Of a stretch of DNA of 23,270 bases, positions 21,185 to 23,270 are shown piece after piece; the first letter of the stretch is position 1, and every line of letters begins with the position of its first letter. The position numbers and the translations under genes were made by a program. Source of the DNA: an archaeon RBG_16_50_20. Lineage in GTDB: Archaea; Thermoproteota; Bathyarchaeia; 40CM-2-53-6. A model generated the notes under the pieces. That model was not told the origin of the DNA and did not search any database. It saw only the letters and a program-made list of their open reading frames with translations. Location: assembly GCA_001768965.1 (NCBI GenBank), contig MEMY01000005.1, positions 1,571 through 24,840 on the forward strand, written 5' to 3'.

Positions 21185-22891
21185 CTAAGCCACCTCCTCG
21201 ATCTTACGCAATATTTCATCCGGCGTGAATGGAAGCCCCTCGGTCTTCGTGAGAGAGATAGCATCAATTCCCAAGCGTGCTCGTAGAAGGTTGGCGAACT
21301 GCGAAGTGTAGTTCAACTCTGGAACTAGCACCTTCTTGGCTCCTTTGAGAAACTTGGAGAGCTGAGCTTCAGGAAGTGGATTTAGGAGTTTGCATTGCAA
21401 CCAGCGCACATGGGTCCCATTTTTCCTAGCCCGCAGAATAGCTTCGTGGATTGCGCCTTGCGTTGAGCCCCACCCGATCACCGCCAAATCAGCATCCGGA
21501 TCCGGTAACTCCATGACGTTCAATGGGTCTTCAGCAAGTTCTTTTGTAGCAGTTGTGAGTTTTCGGAATCGCTTGGCTGACATTTCTGAATGTGCGTGTG
21601 GTCCGAAGCTCGGTCGGCCTTTTTCGTCATGTTCGACACTCTCGGCGACGTATTCCCCAAAAGCCTCACCTGGCAAGGTCATTGGGGAGATGCCATCGTG
21701 AGTGACCGCATATCTTCGAAAGCCATCGATCTCGGCGAGCTCTGCTTTTTCTCGTTCTGTGATCTTTATTGACTCCAGATCAGGCATCGGGACGCCCTCT
21801 GTGAGTTGAGCCAGTGATTGGTCAGTGAGTAGTATGACGGGGAGCTGGTATCGTTCCGCCAGGTTGAATGCTCTTATTGTTTGATGGAAGCAGTCCTCAA
21901 CGTTTCCCGGAGCAAGAACGATCCTTGTAGCATCCCCATGCCCTCCATAGACAGCATGATTGAGATCTGATTGCTCAGTCTTGGTTGGAAGCCCAGTCGA
22001 CGGACCGCCTCTCTGTGCATCGACGATTACTACAGGAATCTCCGCCATTGAAGAGAGTCCCATCATTTCGGTCATCAAGGAGAGGCCTGGTCCAGAGGTC
22101 GCTGTCATTGACTTGATTCCCGCATATGACGCACCGATCGCCGCGCCCAAGGAAGCGATCTCATCTTCTCCTTGCAATATTGCTCCCCCGAAGCCGGGGA
22201 GAAGAGAGACCATGCTGTCGAGAATGTCTGATGCAGGGGTGATCGGGTATCCAGCGTAGAAGCGGCATCCCGCAGCAATTGCTCCAAGTACAATGGCTTG
22301 GTTGCCCGACAAGATGATCTTGTTCGACGGAGTCTTGGGTAAGGCTATCGGGGTTGCTTTTGGAGCAAGACCAAATCCCGTGTTTATCGCGAGGAGGTTT
22401 GTGTTGAGGAGCTCTTCTCCGCGTGATCCTAGCTTGTTGCGAACTACTTCTTCTAGGATCTCCTTCGAGACGCCAATGTGGGCGCCTACGTATCCTGCGA
22501 CGACCATGTTTCGTGCTTTTGGAAGGCGGAGCTCATTCTTGGCGATTGAAGTGAACGGTGCTCCGAGGGACCGCTTGCGCAGCGATGAATAGGTCTTTGG
22601 AGTTCGATCCTCATCGAAGATCAGTTCGCCGTCTGGTTTTAGATCCTTGGAGTGTGAGGCGATGGCCTCCGTGTCGAACGCGACAAGAATATCGAGTTGG
22701 TCGCCTTGTGAGTAGGCGTGCCAGTCGCTTGCTCGAAGCTGGTACAGGCATGGGCCGCCGCGAACCGATGACGGGTATGTTCTGAATGTGAAGATCTTGA
22801 GGCCTATGCGCGAAATTGCGTATGTCAAAACTTCGCCTGCGAGAATCACTCCGTCTCCTGATTCTCCGGCAAATCGAATGGTAAGATCCAA
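21185..22891 (-). CDS. 2-oxoacid:ferredoxin oxidoreductase, fused gamma-alpha subunit
   Basis: 568 residues. The gamma domain occupies about 1-185 (IRFAGESGDGVILAGEVL, YPSSVRGGPCLYQL). The alpha domain follows, with GNQAIVLGAIAAGCRFYAGY then PITPASDI (YPITP at 215-219), ATSGPGLSLMTEMMG, DAQRGGPSTGLPTKTEQSDL, and a domain-II region ending near VLVPELNYTSQF. This gamma-alpha fusion with a separate beta subunit is the organisation of the aerobic-archaeal broad-specificity enzymes; no delta ferredoxin is needed. Start TTG 22891 lacks a clear ribosome-binding site. The beta-subunit gene follows after 3 bases. Substrate is not settled: 2-oxoglutarate and pyruvate are both possible. Confidence 0.92.
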   Translation of the reverse strand: MDLTIRFAGESGDGVILAGEVLTYAISRIGLKIFTFRTYPSSVRGGPCLYQLRASDWHAYSQGDQLDILVAFDTEAIASHSKDLKPDGELIFDEDRTPKTYSSLRKRSLGAPFTSIAKNELRLPKARNMVVAGYVGAHIGVSKEILEEVVRNKLGSRGEELLNTNLLAINTGFGLAPKATPIALPKTPSNKIILSGNQAIVLGAIAAGCRFYAGYPITPASDILDSMVSLLPGFGGAILQGEDEIASLGAAIGASYAGIKSMTATSGPGLSLMTEMMGLSSMAEIPVVIVDAQRGGPSTGLPTKTEQSDLNHAVYGGHGDATRIVLAPGNVEDCFHQTIRAFNLAERYQLPVILLTDQSLAQLTEGVPMPDLESIKITEREKAELAEIDGFRRYAVTHDGISPMTLPGEAFGEYVAESVEHDEKGRPSFGPHAHSEMSAKRFRKLTTATKELAEDPLNVMELPDPDADLAVIGWGSTQGAIHEAILRARKNGTHVRWLQCKLLNPLPEAQLSKFLKGAKKVLVPELNYTSQFANLLRARLGIDAISLTKTEGLPFTPDEILRKIEEVA

Positions 22892-22925
22892 GTGCCACTC
22901 ATCTGCGAGTGGGCTGGTTTCCTAT

Positions 22926-22937
22926 CGGTTTTTAGCC
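22926..22937 (-). promoter_or_regulatory. Possible TATA-like box before the two-subunit oxidoreductase genes
   Basis: On the minus strand the AT-rich element GGCTAAAAACC lies about 40 bases upstream of TTG 22891, within the 139-base gap that separates the gene from the partial membrane-protein gene. The spacing is right for an archaeal promoter with a short leader. The motif is a weak TATA match and the call rests on position. Confidence 0.25.
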
Positions 22938-23030
22938 TCTCTATTGGTTCTCGGTATTGATTTTACGTAGAGTAAGTGTCTGAGCACCCAGTTTCACATT
23001 CCTTAGAATACGTAAGGAGGCTTCAGATTC

Positions 23031-23270
23031 TCAGTCCTTTATTATCTTGAGACCAAGTGCCAACATAAATCCTAGGCCTGCATACATTGGAACTGTGGCA
23101 CCACCTCCCAGTTCCCATCGGCTTGCGAAAATGTCGGGCCTCGAAAGGTATGCTTCAAAAGCGAAACGATTCAAGAATGTCATAGTGGGCAGAAGCGAAC
23201 TTAGAGCCGCTAGCAGGATGAGGACTCTAGACTTTGTCTTGTAGCTTACTCTCGGGGGAACGATTCCCTC
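23031..23270 (-). CDS. C-terminal fragment of an unrecognised membrane protein (runs off the window)
   Basis: The minus-strand frame is open from the window edge to TGA (23033-23031), giving the last 79 residues of a protein. It contains two likely membrane segments, RVLILLAALSSLLPTMTFL and GATVPMYAGLGFMLALGLKI. They are separated by a polar loop with NRFAFEAYLSRPDIF and RWELGGG, and the chain ends IIKD. The composition is that of a genuine membrane protein, unlike the plus-strand frame opposite. Too little is present to name a family. It lies upstream of, and in the same direction as, the gamma-alpha oxidoreductase gene. Confidence 0.6.
   Translation of the reverse strand, partial: EGIVPPRVSYKTKSRVLILLAALSSLLPTMTFLNRFAFEAYLSRPDIFASRWELGGGATVPMYAGLGFMLALGLKIIKD

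Noticed and set aside
23047..23244. 65-aa plus-strand frame at the window end.
   Set aside because: The opposite strand is continuously open to the window edge and encodes convincing membrane segments, so the plus frame is its shadow.
1..23270. CRISPR arrays, tRNA or rRNA genes, insertion sequences.
   Set aside because: No direct-repeat array, no tRNA-like cloverleaf or rRNA segment and no transposase or terminal inverted repeats were noticed on reading both strands.

Overview
The window reads as archaeal DNA of medium G+C, about half by eye. The evidence is a HTH_10 (bacterio-opsin-activator-like) regulator, a V4R-like protein, several tiny Cys-rich zinc proteins, 2-oxoacid:ferredoxin oxidoreductases, HdrA, GGTG/GAGGT ribosome-binding sites and many TTG/GTG starts. 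Gene content fits a heterotrophic Thermoproteota-type archaeon (Bathyarchaeia or a non-ammonia-oxidising Nitrososphaeria relative). That placement is inference; no rRNA or tRNA is present.

Layout. 1-1600: small genes, comprising a zinc-ribbon protein (+) facing a minus-strand run of mini membrane proteins. One of these is a K+-channel-like two-helix protein with an in-frame amber codon where a Trp is expected. 1614-3712: an Fsr-type MFS exporter (-), a 54-aa zinc protein and a DCC thiol oxidoreductase (+). 3646-8763: a VOC extradiol-dioxygenase-like protein and an FrhB-like F420 oxidoreductase (-), divergent from a phenylacetate-CoA-ligase-like enzyme and a lactate-permease-family transporter (+). 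8983-10211: a HTH_10 regulator with a cysteine cluster (-), divergent from a V4R-like protein (+).

The core is a compact plus-strand operon at 10301-19408: ferredoxin-type delta, alpha, beta and gamma subunits of a 2-oxoacid:ferredoxin oxidoreductase; a 1136-aa protein with two HdrA-type FAD halves and a C-terminal MvhD domain; a soluble HdrC-HdrB (HdrD-like) protein; and both ETF subunits. Junctions overlap by 1-4 bases or are separated by 0-7. A Cys-rich mini-protein follows. This suggests one soluble system joining 2-oxoacid oxidation (reduced ferredoxin) to flavin-based electron bifurcation or confurcation through HdrA and ETF. No hydrogenase, formate dehydrogenase, FixC/FixX or acyl-CoA dehydrogenase lies beside it, so its third partner is unknown.

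19652-20011: a G-rich palindromic convergent spacer and a conserved-looking small archaeal zinc protein (-). 20193-22891: a second, two-subunit (gamma-alpha fused plus beta) 2-oxoacid:ferredoxin oxidoreductase (-), followed by a decayed HdrA-like ferredoxin-domain remnant. 23031-23270: the C-terminus of an unrecognised membrane protein running off the window edge.
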